Below, piece after piece: positions 32,679 through 42,431 of a stretch of 64,000 nt of DNA. The stretch is from Septoria linicola. Taxonomy: Eukaryota > Ascomycota > Dothideomycetes > Mycosphaerellales > Mycosphaerellaceae. Position 1 is the first letter of the stretch, and every line of letters begins with the position of its first letter. The notes under the pieces were generated by a model. The model searched no databases. It was not told the origin of the DNA and saw nothing but the letters and a program-made list of their open reading frames with translations. The DNA lies in the NCBI GenBank assembly GCA_024114885.1, contig CP099420.1, forward strand, positions 496,001 through 560,000. The letters run 5' to 3'. The position numbers were made by a program, and so were the translations under genes.

Positions 32679-33806
32679 TCAGCTCGGTGCCGCCAACGCC
32701 GCATCGATCTCTTCTTTCGTGTAACCAAGAATGTACAACACATCCAGTAATGTTTTGCTGTTGAGCTTGCTCGGCGCAGCATCCTGCACTTTAGGCTTCG
32801 CATTGAACGCGATCCCAAGACCTGCGACCTCCATCATTGGCAAGTCATTGGACCCATCACCAACTGCGATCACGTTCTCAGGCTCAAGTCCATTCTCCTT
32901 GGCAATCTGCAACAACAGTTCTCGCTTCTTCAAGCCATGAATGATCGGCTTCCCGTCTACCAGCTCGCCTGTCAATTGGTCCAGAGCAGGATCCGTGACC
33001 AGATGATTGGCATATGCGTAGCGAAGTCCGAGAGTCTCTTTTACCCACTCTGCCAAGGGCGTGAAGCCTCCACTCAACACAGCGCCTTTCCAACCAAGTT
33101 TGCTGAGTACGCGAAGCAATTCTGAAGCTCCTGGCGTAAAAGTGATTGGTCCATCCTTGAGCTGCTCCCATATCGTGGTGGGTACACCTTTCAGAAGACC
33201 TACGCGAGCACGTAGCGATGCTTCGAAATCGGTATACGGCTCCTCGCCGCGCATAGCAGCTTCAGTGATCGCCGCCACTTGGTCGTACAGCCCGACTGCT
33301 CTTGCCAGCTCGTCAATGACTTCTTGCTGGATCAGAGTGCTGTCCATATCAAAAACAGCTAGTCCAGGTGTCCTATGCGCAGCATATAAGCTCCCAGGCT
33401 GCAGCAAGATCTCGACATGATGCTGCTTCTGTAAAGCCTGCAGATTCTGGCTATCTGTAAAAGTCTTGCATTCTCGGAGGGTGGGTGGTTTTGTGGCAGA
33501 TATCCTCAATTCGCCTACACGTCCAGAAGCGGCCGAAGTCGGGATCTGGTCCAAAAAGCATACATGTGCAATTGCCACGCCATCAAGGTCTTTACTGTGT
33601 CTTTTATAGCTGTCTGTGATGCTGCCAAATAGCTCTTGCCATTCTGCAGGTTGCAGATCGTCCTTGGCGAAAATTAGAGCAACGAGCTCGGAATGTGCTG
33701 TTGCCTCGCCCATTGAATTGTCGGTCCAGCCTACAGCGTCGTATAAATTTTGTTCCCAGTCTCTGACTTGACCGTACAGGTCGTGTCGAAGTGCAGCGCT
33801 TGGCAT
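32679..33806 (-). CDS. SER2: Phosphoserine phosphatase (SerB/Ser2)
   Basis: A single-exon protein of 375 residues from ATG 33806; the frame continues upstream only to a TTG. It dephosphorylates 3-phosphoserine in the last step of serine synthesis. HAD signatures are present: motif I DMDSTL (about 153-158, nucleophile Asp153), motif II LSGGF (about 244), and motif IV GDGSNDL (about 316-322), with the substrate-cap region between I and II (EAAMRGEEPYTDFEASLRARVGLL). The N-terminal 150 residues form the extension usual in fungal enzymes. No targeting signal is seen; cytosolic. The gene appears intact. Confidence 0.93.
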   Translation of the reverse strand: MPSAALRHDLYGQVRDWEQNLYDAVGWTDNSMGEATAHSELVALIFAKDDLQPAEWQELFGSITDSYKRHSKDLDGVAIAHVCFLDQIPTSAASGRVGELRISATKPPTLRECKTFTDSQNLQALQKQHHVEILLQPGSLYAAHRTPGLAVFDMDSTLIQQEVIDELARAVGLYDQVAAITEAAMRGEEPYTDFEASLRARVGLLKGVPTTIWEQLKDGPITFTPGASELLRVLSKLGWKGAVLSGGFTPLAEWVKETLGLRYAYANHLVTDPALDQLTGELVDGKPIIHGLKKRELLLQIAKENGLEPENVIAVGDGSNDLPMMEVAGLGIAFNAKPKVQDAAPSKLNSKTLLDVLYILGYTKEEIDAALAAPS

Positions 33807-35128
33807 GCTGGGAGAAAAGTGACTGTCAATGGCGCACGTGCCAAGCTGGAGCTCACTGGCCAATCACAGACCCGATCGTCAACCAAAGATATCGAGCACT
33901 TGCTTCTTTACATCGACATTCAATTCGTGCTGACCAGGAAAAGATTACATCGACACGTCGCTTTCTCGTTCAGGACCTCAGCAAAACTTGCAAAGCTGCC
34001 TGCAGGCTTGGGATCCTTCAATTAGTAAACGTCCGCCTGCGGCCGCACCTGCTGTCTAACGGTATCCGGAGCGAATACGTTCTCTGAAAGAGGAAAGGAG
34101 TAGTGCACTGCACTGCACTTCAAAGCACCGACTCTCGTCCCCAGAGCACCATTTCTAGCCGGAGAGGGCTTTATACGACTCAAGCACAGTGGCGGTTGGC
34201 CCCAAACCGGATTCTTCTCCGACCGTCAACTAGACTGCCCGACTACAGATTGAGCTTTCCGACTACAGATCGGGTGTGCCGCAGCCTAGTTTCCTGTGGC
34301 GGCCTTGAGCAATGCCAACTGAAATATAGCACTGCTTTTGGTGGCGATGAGACGGAGCGAATGAACAAGAACAGCCTTTCAGGAAAGTATTTTCATTCGA
34401 TCCGAGCCAGAGTGAACGTGACAACATCGAGCATTCCATGCCACTGCCGGATATCTTCGTGCCAGGGGATCAAACCGGCACTCATACCGCAGCAGACACC
34501 ACTCTCCATCTCGAACATTCCACATTCCAAGCACATGCACAAGCTCACCTCACCTCACCTCACCCTGCTCTCTACTCCCCTCTCCCTCGCCTCCCTCTCA
34601 ACCCTCATCTTCAACTCCATCCTAAACACCCCATCAAACCCCTCATAGACCGTCATCATTTCCTCTTTTCCTCGCTATCATCAAAACTACTGTTATCACC
34701 ACTATTCTTCATACTCGAAACATTCTACCACATCCACCCCATTTCCTGGCCATCATCACGTTCCTGCCACGGAATTTGCTTGAGTCGGGGTTGAGGGCCT
34801 GTGGGAGGCGTGTAGTGGGAGGCATGTCTAGTTGCGCAGTGGAGATATTAATCCGGTGTTGATCGATAGTGGAGAACGATGTGCTAGGTATTGACGGCCG
34901 TCCACTGCGCTACTGAGCCTTCCATGCTCAATTTCAACTTTCAAGTCTAACGCTGGTCAGCAGGCAAAAGTGACGTAGCCAGATCTATGCATATGCATAC
35001 ACCTGACCACAGCCCCACACGTCTACGTCTCATCATAGTCGCGTGCTGTATCTATAGTACAGTGATTGTCCTTCTAGTCCCTTTACTTTTCATGAGGCGG
35101 CTCCTCCACGCCATGTCGGAACGCTCCC
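33807..35128. other. Intergenic stretch
   Basis: About 1.3 kb. Several open frames on the plus strand (to 34648) are low-complexity and lack domains. It includes a CTCAC microsatellite, listed separately. Confidence 0.5.
34544..34565. repeat. CTCAC microsatellite
   Basis: Four tandem CTCAC units within a pyrimidine-rich stretch. Confidence 0.8.
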
Positions 35129-36719
35129 TTACGAGGCCTTGACACTCTTGGGCTGGATTCTCGCCATCATCTCCTCCTTGGTAATCAGATGGTCAATACG
35201 CTCCAACAGCCCAAGGAGGCTCTTCATATTCCCGCTCCACTCGTTCAGCACCTCATCTGCGTCACGCTTCTTCTCGAAGGTCACAATTTGTGCCGGTCTG
35301 TCGATTCTCGCGTAGATGGTCTTGCTTGTGACCAGATCCGAGATGTACTTTTCCGTCTCCTCAGCAGGCAAGTCGAGCAGAGATGTGAGGCGCGAGAAGT
35401 GCACGCGGGTGTAGTATTTAGCAATGACGCGGACGTTGTGCTCAATGACCCGCTTGCGAAAGTCAAGCCAGCGCTGGTTGGCTTTGGGGTCCTTCTTATC
35501 GTCGATCTTTGTGGCAGAGAAGATGTCGGTGCTGGTGAGCTGCTTGCCAAAGTTGGACTCGATTGCAGGCCAGCGCATCAGTTCGGGAGTGGTGAAGCGC
35601 TTCACCAGCTCCGCCTCCGCGGGACACGATGTGGCGATTCGCGAGTCTTGTGCAATGCGATGCAGCAAGTCGGATTGTTCGTTGTCGTATGGTGCTAGGA
35701 GGATGAAGTAGACCACGCGTTGCAGAGCTGCGCGCAGACTATCCGGATCATTCTCCACAGCTTCCGTGTCCAGGACAGAGCGGTAGTGCTTGCAGGCCTC
35801 GAGATACTTGTCATCGTGCTTTGCGAGCGTGATCTGTTGCTCGTAAAAGCGCAACTTCAAGTCTGTGACATCGTCGTCAAGTGGCTCCTCCACTTCTCCC
35901 GCATTGACCTCCGCCGCCAGCCGCTTCTTCTCTTCGCGCTCCTTCTTCTCCTTCTCGATCTGCTCCTCGCTCTTCTTGGGCTTTCGTGCAAAGTATCGTG
36001 TGCTGATCTTGCGAGCCAGAATACCAGCCTGCGTGAAGTCGCCGTCCTCGATACACAGCGAAACCTGATCCAGGATGAATTCGGTCTTTTCTCGCCTCGT
36101 CATCGAACCAAATGTCTCGACCTGCAGCTCGCATAATGTGTCCTTGGCGGCAGTGACCTTGCCCTGCTTGTGCTGGATGTTGGATAGAATGCGTGTCACA
36201 CGCGCTCGCTCAACCTCGACGAAGATCTGTTGTACGGTGTCAGTAGCCTCCATCATGTCCAGCATTGCATGATCAACCCACCTTGCCTTCCGTGACCGTC
36301 CGCAGCGACTCAATCACACTCAGCTTCACTTCTGTGCTCGGCGTGTCGTCCAGGAAGCCCATGACAACCTGGACCATCTTGGTGATGGCCTGCTTGAGCT
36401 GTCCATGCTTCTTGCTGAGCAGCTGCACCTGCTCGTTCAGCAGACTCCAGTCGCCCGAGTCCTTGGATATCGTGACAATGGCAACGAGCAGGCGCGATGT
36501 GGAGGGGAGATCGGAAGACTGCCGCGTCTGCTTCTCTAGGCTGAGCAGCTTGTCGATGGCCTGTTGTGTTTGTCCATTCTATGCAGAGTCAGTATCCTGT
36601 CCATCTGCGCTATTTCCTCAAGGACTGTTCACCTTCGCCATCTTCTCGGCTTCCGGCAGCGCAGCATCGACGTCCTTGGTGTAGTCCTTGTCGGCCTTGA
36701 TGATGCTGCCGTCCGACAT
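35129..36719 (-). CDS. RPN5: 26S proteasome regulatory lid subunit Rpn5 (PSMD12)
   Basis: Three exons: 36719-36633, 36578-36282 and 36226-35129, with 54- and 55-bp introns (GTGAAC...ATAG; GTGGGT...branch CTGAC...ACAG), giving 493 residues. Rpn5 is a PCI-domain scaffold of the proteasome lid. The family pattern is clear: ESLRTVTEGK joined to IFVEVERARVTRIL across intron 2, then FGSMTRREKTEFILDQV. The C-terminal PCI domain includes RVIEHNVRVIAKYYTRVHFSRLTSLLDL and SKTIYARIDRPAQIVTF. A Lys/Glu-rich insert lies near residue 230. The length matches orthologues and the frame is intact. Confidence 0.95.
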
Positions 36720-37145
36720 GTTTGCGGCGGCGATGCAGTTGTCGCGATCGAGTGGGTGTCGTTGTCGGAGAGATGTTCAGGCGATGGTGTCGGCAATCGG
36801 AAGTGAAGGAGATGTGGTGCGTTGTGGTTGTGCGATGGTGGTCGATGGCGATGATGTTTGTTCGCTAACTTAGACAGACATCACTGCACACGAAGCTGTG
36901 GCTGTGACGCGGCGAACGAGGGCAACTTTGCCGACGCCTTGGCGCTTGCGTTCTTCGTCCAGACAACAGCACAACAAGTTAATCTCTCAGCCTGACACAT
37001 CCATCATCACCTATGTAATAAGGAACACGCACTGCGACGTCGGTGCTGAGCTGTACTTCTGGTTCAATCACTTCAGAGTGACTAATGGCTAGAAGTGAAC
37101 AAATCAGGTGTCACGTCTATGCAAATGCTGCTCCTGTCGCGGTGA
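36720..37145. other. Intergenic stretch
   Basis: Upstream of Rpn5 (minus) and of the Myb-like repeat locus (plus). No gene seen. Confidence 0.5.
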
Positions 37146-38275
37146 CCGGGAAGACGTTCGCCCAACACCTTCTATTACTCACGTCTCTGCTCAGTCACTC
37201 CAACGAGATACCGCAGACTCAACGAAGGTATTGAAGTGCCTGCAATAGCGAACGAGCTTGGTCGAAGCTTCAACAGCGTCTATGCTCGATCAGTAGCATA
37301 TCTCGGCACTCCTGTTTGTGACAGCAACCGTCAGGCTTTCACGAAAGAAGACGATGAGATCATTTTGCAAACAAGGCTTGGTCGCGTACCATGACGTGAC
37401 ATCGCCCATGAGCTTCAAAGTTCTCCAGATGCAGTAAGCTACAGATATCACCAGATCTTGAAGCATACGACAGAGCTCGGGCCTGCCACGAGAGCTCCTC
37501 GGCTGCAATTCATCAATGGGCTCGAGCCAGAAGCAGTTGCCACACTCATCTTGGAGCGCAAGAGTCAAGTTCATAGCAACAAAGCAATTGCCCAGGAACT
37601 CAAATGCTCGCAGACCACTGTACGCCGCCGGTATACTTTGGTGTGTCCGCCGCACGAGAGACCATTGCAAACAATAAGAAGAGCGTATTCCGACGCCGAC
37701 AAGCAAGTCCTGCAGCGGTGCCTGCGCGAAGGTCTACCTCTCAAAGGCATTGCCCTCCAGCTTGGGCGTACGGTGTCGAGTCTGCGCTATTTTCTGGCCA
37801 AAGAGAAGGCCACTTTTGGAGTCAGGACCCCAGTTAGGAGATTACCCCTAGTGAAGACTGCAAATTGTTGGAGCTTCGCAAACAAGGGGTTACTCACAGC
37901 AGTATTGCACAGATCTTGGGTCGAAGTCCTAGCAGTATACAAGCACGTTACAAATGCTTACTTGAAGATCGTGTACCTGCGAAAGTCTTTTCGCCGCTAG
38001 AGGATGAGTCCATGGTCAGCCTGTATAAACAAAAACACTCCATTGCTGAAATAGTGTCCGTTGTGGGCCGACCGGCGCAAAAGGTACGGAAGCGTCTCCA
38101 GAGGCTGCTACTACAACGAAGAGAACAATGCTGGTCGCCTGCGATAAATCGCCACGTACGGGTTCGAAGGACTCTAGAGGCACAGCCAAGACCTCAGCAC
38201 GCTGAATGCGACACACGCCGGAAGGAGACAAGCACAGGATCTTGTATGTTCCACGAACCTTCAGCTCAGAAATGA
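37146..38275 (+). pseudogene. Tandem Myb/SANT-like repeat protein gene with TGA and frameshift (locus 1)
   Basis: The frame reads LNEGIEVPAIANELGRSFNS, then FTKEDDEIILQTRLGRVP, TGA (37392-37394), and RDIAHELQSSPDAVSYRYHQIL. It continues with YSDADKQVLQRCLREGLPLK and GIALQLGRTVSSLRYFLAKE. Near 37842 the pattern moves by one base: inserting a T after AGATT gives RFTPSEDCKLLELRKQGVTH, then SSIAQILGRSPSSIQARYK, then FSPLEDESMVSLYKQKHSIAEIVS. Each roughly 45-residue unit has an aromatic-x-E/D-E/D start, a helix, and an IAxxLGRSxxSVxxR recognition-helix-like end, as in Myb/SANT folds. The TGA stands where Trp is expected (TGG to TGA). No start codon was identified. It is probably an inactivated DNA-binding protein gene, related to the locus at 49.5-50.4 kb. 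Confidence 0.6.
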
Positions 38276-38460
38276 GCCAACCCACGACGCGCTTTCGAGA
38301 GACACGATACGTGCGATGATGCTGCATCGCGCTGTCGGAAGACATGCAGCGATATAATTGGGGTTCTGCCCTCCCAGTACGCGCCTTCGGACTGGAAGCC
38401 GGCTGGCAAAGGAGCCCAGTAGGGGCTGTGTTGGAGGCCGGGGAAGTGAGGGTGGGACAT
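38266..38460 (-). CDS. Possible small ORF behind a TATA/CT-rich promoter
   Basis: ATG 38460 opens 64 codons (MSHPHFPGLQHSPYWAPLPA, then GFQSEGAYWEGRTPII). About 110 bases upstream on the same strand is TATAAA followed by a long CT-rich tract, a typical fungal core promoter. The first 40 residues have protein-like composition, but no domain or conservation can be shown. It overlaps the last bases of the Myb-like locus on the other strand. Confidence 0.3.
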   Translation of the reverse strand: MSHPHFPGLQHSPYWAPLPAGFQSEGAYWEGRTPIISLHVFRQRDAASSHVSCLSKARRGLAHF

Positions 38461-38569
38461 TGGGTTGGCCGGAGGGGAGTTGAGGGTGGGCTGAGTCGGT
38501 GCAGAGCAATTGAAGGGAAGAAAGATGAGAGCTAGGAATTGATCTTCGGGCGAGAGACAGAGAGAGGAA

Positions 38570-38575
38570 TTTATA
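38570..38575 (-). promoter_or_regulatory. TATA box
   Basis: On the minus strand, CATATAAATTCC is followed by CTCTCTCTGTCTCTC. It could drive the small ORF at 38460 or a non-coding transcript. Confidence 0.4.
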
Positions 38576-38828
38576 TGCTAGGCGAGCTTAGCCAGCCCGC
38601 TCTCATTCACGACAGACAGATAGCTAGCTAACCCATAGCCTTTCTCGCAGAATAGAAAGGGATATGTGCCCGCTGCGTCGCACTTTTACAAATGCATCAT
38701 ACAATAAAAAAACCCCCTCTCTTCTTCTTCTCACATACCCTGCATCTGCCACCTTCAGTTTTCTTTCGAAGCCTTGCAAAAGCTATTCTGCTGTATTGTT
38801 TCGCGCAAGACCGCCTTCGTCTGAGAGC

Positions 38829-38852
38829 ACAACAACAACAACAACAACAACA
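38829..38852. repeat. AAC microsatellite
   Basis: About eight tandem AAC units. Confidence 0.9.
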
Positions 38853-38993
38853 TTAGCTCATCACACACTGGTGCTTGCTTGCTTTCACCTATCTTCGTGC
38901 GCAAACATATGACTTCGACAGGAAACCCCCGGAAAGTCATGCTTCGATCCACGGCGCTGCGAAAGCCCCATCCGTGATATGTATTCTCATCAT

Positions 38994-39016
38994 GAGAGAG
39001 AGAGAGAGAGAGAGAG
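38994..39016. repeat. GA microsatellite
   Basis: About eleven tandem GA units. Confidence 0.9.
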
Positions 39017-39644
39017 GAGGGTATACCTTGTTTGCTTGCAGCAGATATATATATCCTACTGGCCCTTTTTCTGGTTATGTATGTATCTAAACCCTTTTGA
39101 CATCGTCTGTCCTAATCGGTACAAGCACGATGTGATCATCTCAACGAGCGCTGGACGCGTACAAAACGCTCTTACATTGCTTGCACTTTTCGACTCTCAC
39201 GATTCCCGACATCTGATGGAAGATGTGATAGATATAGTCACAACGAAAAAGTCATGTCATAAGTAGGTCTGCAGCAACAAGGCAGTCGTCAACTCCTTGC
39301 GGACTAAGGAGTAGGTACAGGCAAACAATCTCGCTCTGTTCCAGGGATGACAAGCAGGTTTCTCTGTTCGCCATCAGTAGACGCGATTGTGAAAGTTAAG
39401 CTGATAAGGAAAATACATTGGTTTCGTATCTATGCTAGTCAAGCGTCTGGGTCGGATCTTCGCTCTATGCTTTCTGTCTCAAGCTCTTGTCTTTGGTCGG
39501 ATTCGTTCTTGCCCGTTCATCAATATCATCATAACAATCATCATCCTCCCCAGCACCCTCAATCGCTCATCCCCACACATTACTCTTCCTCTTTCCACCT
39601 CCCCATCACCCTTCTCCCGCCACCCCATGCTCGATCCGAACAAT

Positions 39645-40166
39645 CTAGCACCAACCCGGCGAGCAATAACCCCAGTTGTTCCAGTTCTGCTGAGGCCAGT
39701 AGTTGTTCCACTGCCACGCATACTGGTTGTAGTTCGCGTACAAGTAGTACAAGTACCAAGTGTTGCCATTCCAGCCATTGTTCCAGTTGTTAATGCCCCA
39801 GAGGTTCTGGCCCCATGCTTGCTGTGGCCACCAGTTCTGGGCATTCTGGACTTGAATCTGAGTGGGAACCTGGCCAATGTGGTTCTGTGCCCATTGGTGG
39901 GCGGTCTGCTGCATTTGGGTGAGTTGGGCGGCTTGGATGGCTTGTTCGGCGCGAGCTTCCACAGGGGCTGCGGCGGGCTTTGGCTCGGCGACTGGCGCGG
40001 CTTCACGGGCGGCGAGACTGTTGTCCTGTAGTATGTTAGCAGACGACTCGACTCTGTATTCAGTGGGAGTGAAGTGACTCACCTGAGCTGGGACTGGAAG
40101 AGGGCCAGCGATGGCGCTGCCGACCGACAGTGCGGCGAGGGAAGCAGCGATGAACTTGAATTGCAT
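39645..40166 (-). CDS. Secreted Trp/Asn/Gln/Tyr-rich protein
   Basis: Exon 1 (40166-40083) encodes a signal peptide (MQFKFIAASLAALSVGSAIA) and GPLPVPAQ. A 57-bp intron (40082-40026, GTGAGT...branch CTAAC...ACAG) is followed by exon 2 (40025-39645), giving 154 residues. After an Ala/Glu/Pro-rich segment and a Gln-rich helix, the last about 65 residues are dominated by Trp, Asn, Gln and Tyr (NAQNWWPQQAWGQNLWGINN, NYWPQQNWNNWGYCSPGWC) with two Cys at the very end. The intron is a multiple of three and stop-free, so retention would add 19 residues. I do not recognise the family. Low-complexity aromatic composition suggests an aggregating or wall-associated secreted protein; that is inference. Confidence 0.75.
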   Translation of the reverse strand: MQFKFIAASLAALSVGSAIAGPLPVPAQVSHFTPTEYRVESSANILQDNSLAAREAAPVAEPKPAAAPVEARAEQAIQAAQLTQMQQTAHQWAQNHIGQVPTQIQVQNAQNWWPQQAWGQNLWGINNWNNGWNGNTWYLYYLYANYNQYAWQWNNYWPQQNWNNWGYCSPGWC

Positions 40167-42431
40167 GCTTGCTGAGTGCTCGAGGTTGTGATGCGAAGCA
40201 AATTTTGAGTTGTTGTGAGGGTGATGAGGGGCTTGAGATGCTTTGCTTTGTTGTCGATGTGATTGTATTGATGATGTTCGTTCTAGAGGACAAGATGGGC
40301 CTACTTATACCAGCTTTCATGTTGGCCCTCAGCACGCGGAAACTGTCGCGCCATAGTCTGTGTAGGCCAAGCGAAGTCACAGACCAGTGTTGCCTACTGT
40401 GTTTGGCAGCAAACGCAAGGTGAAGAGTCTGGGCAAAGCTGGTGTATACCAAAAATTGTTAAGCTTCACCAGCCTTCAGACCATGCGAAGATCATGAACC
40501 TTGTCTGAGCGATGTCAGTCGGACGTCTTGCGCTGCAAATCCATGTATACATGACCGCAGGCACAGCTGACATGACGTCGCGTTAGGCTGATACTCAGTG
40601 TGTATAGGCTGCGGCTTCTCTGGCTGACAAGAAGTTGCCAAGCTGTAAGAAACCTTGTTGAGGCGCCGTGGTGTCCGCGGTGTGCGAGAGGACAGGGCGC
40701 TCCTAATGCCGCGTGAACTAGAATGATGCACAGACAATTGGCATTCGGAGCACTGAGATCTTCTCCCGACCTCGTGGCAGAGAGGGAGAAGAGTTCAAGA
40801 ATAGTAATTTGGCAAGGTTACAATCATTTGAGATTACTGGATCTGGCAGTAGCAAGGCTCGCCCAGAGCCTCGAGGTCTTGGTAATCAGTGGTGTAGTGC
40901 GATTTCTGCAGGGTATTGGTCTTGTGCGATCGTTTGGCAATATCGCCCACAAGAACCTGGAAGTGTTCGGAGCGAACGTGCGGCGCAGCGCCGTCATCTT
41001 GGCCATCGGCAGTGCCGAGCTGTCATCGTCTTGACGACCTTACTTGTGTTGCAATCTTCATATTTCTGGCTGTTTTGTGTATAACAGCTAGCCTCACATC
41101 TAGTGTACTGCATTCCTGATGCACGTCCATAGAAGATTGCGTGGCGTGCTAGTACGGGCGTCAAAGCTTGCAAGCAACCCCACTGATCGTGGCATTTTCT
41201 GCACGATGTCGATATAAGGTTTTGTTTGACAAGGAGTCAAACCTGGATGCTGAACCGGGGAACATGGATGGTAGTACTGATATAGCTCTCAGGGCCACGT
41301 GGTCGAGCGGCTACTCGGACCTTACATACCTCGAGTATTGGACCAAAAGCCACAGACCTGATCTCGAGTAGTGGTAAGACAAGCGAGTCATCGTTTTCAA
41401 TGATGTAAGATTTGGATCGAAAATACTCTCTGCTTCCTGCGCCAGTGACATCTCATGTCTCGCTTTCAGGAATGCCGCCAACACCTGGCGGTCGTCATTC
41501 GCAACTAGATGCTGTAATGCTGGGAAAGTGGCTTGTTGGTAGCAGTGTACTCGATGGGATGTTTGCTGGAACATTCTTGGCTTTGCTTGTGCTTGCAAGT
41601 GGCTAGCTTGACGTCCACTTGTTGGCTAAGCACACGGCCAAGACTTGCTCTAGGCACTTTGTTGCAATCGGCAGGGATACGTGGCCAGTAGATGAACGTT
41701 GACTTCGTCTTGGCTGATCGGTCACCGAAGGCATCGAAGGTTACGATCTTCAACATAGAGTACAGATTGTACTGTAGATCCGATCGCATATTGATTGATG
41801 GTCATCGTGCGGATCGACGCCAGTCGAGCTGTCAGTCAAGTAGGGCGTGAACGCAGTCGCAGTAAGAACTCATATCGTGAAACCTCAGGCTCGGATTTCA
41901 CGGACGGACATGACCGGACACGAGATCCTTGAGACTTGGTTATTCAGTCAAGGCAGACGCAAGTCGCAAAGTCGTTCTCACAGCCCCTCTGTGGCAGCCA
42001 GCGTTACGAACTTGGAGACCTGGAAGCGTCCGAAGATGTGCCGGTGACTCTCTGTAGGCCGTGCTACCTAGTACTGTGCGTTGTGCCAAGCTGGATGCAG
42101 GTGGCAGTGGGACTGTCGGATGGCTCCCAACATCGCATTGCGTTCTGTCAATACTCGAGGTCTGTTCTCCTCCTCTAAGGACATCGCAATTGCTTGACGC
42201 CTTCGTGAGGCCGATACTGGTCACGAGGTCCAGCTAACTTGGGCCTCCTGCACAGTCCTCCATACAGCCACGGAGCAAAAGCCTTCGGTAGACAGCTTAT
42301 AATAGCGAATTTTCGCCGAACATTGTAGTGCATTGTGAACAATAGGTAAGACCTCGTTGTCAGGGATACTTGTTTTCTCGACAGTCATAACCGAGTGTTG
42401 TGGTTCATTAACGTCCATTACACGTAAGGCT
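40167..42431. other. Long gene-poor stretch
   Basis: About 2.3 kb. The best frames are 41789-41505 (minus, 94 codons, STFIYWPRIPADCNKVPRAS) and the overlapping 41598-41311 (minus, QHLVANDDRQVLAAFLKARH). Together they may be a broken gene, but no domain is recognised. Nothing else is supported. Confidence 0.4.

Larger units (their letters stand above)
38576..39644. other. Gene-poor stretch with microsatellites
   Basis: About 1.07 kb without a supported gene. It holds the AAC and GA repeats listed separately. Confidence 0.5.

Noticed and set aside
41311..41789. Spliced or broken minus-strand gene
   Set aside because: Two overlapping frames look mildly coding, but no splice pair or domain supports a model.
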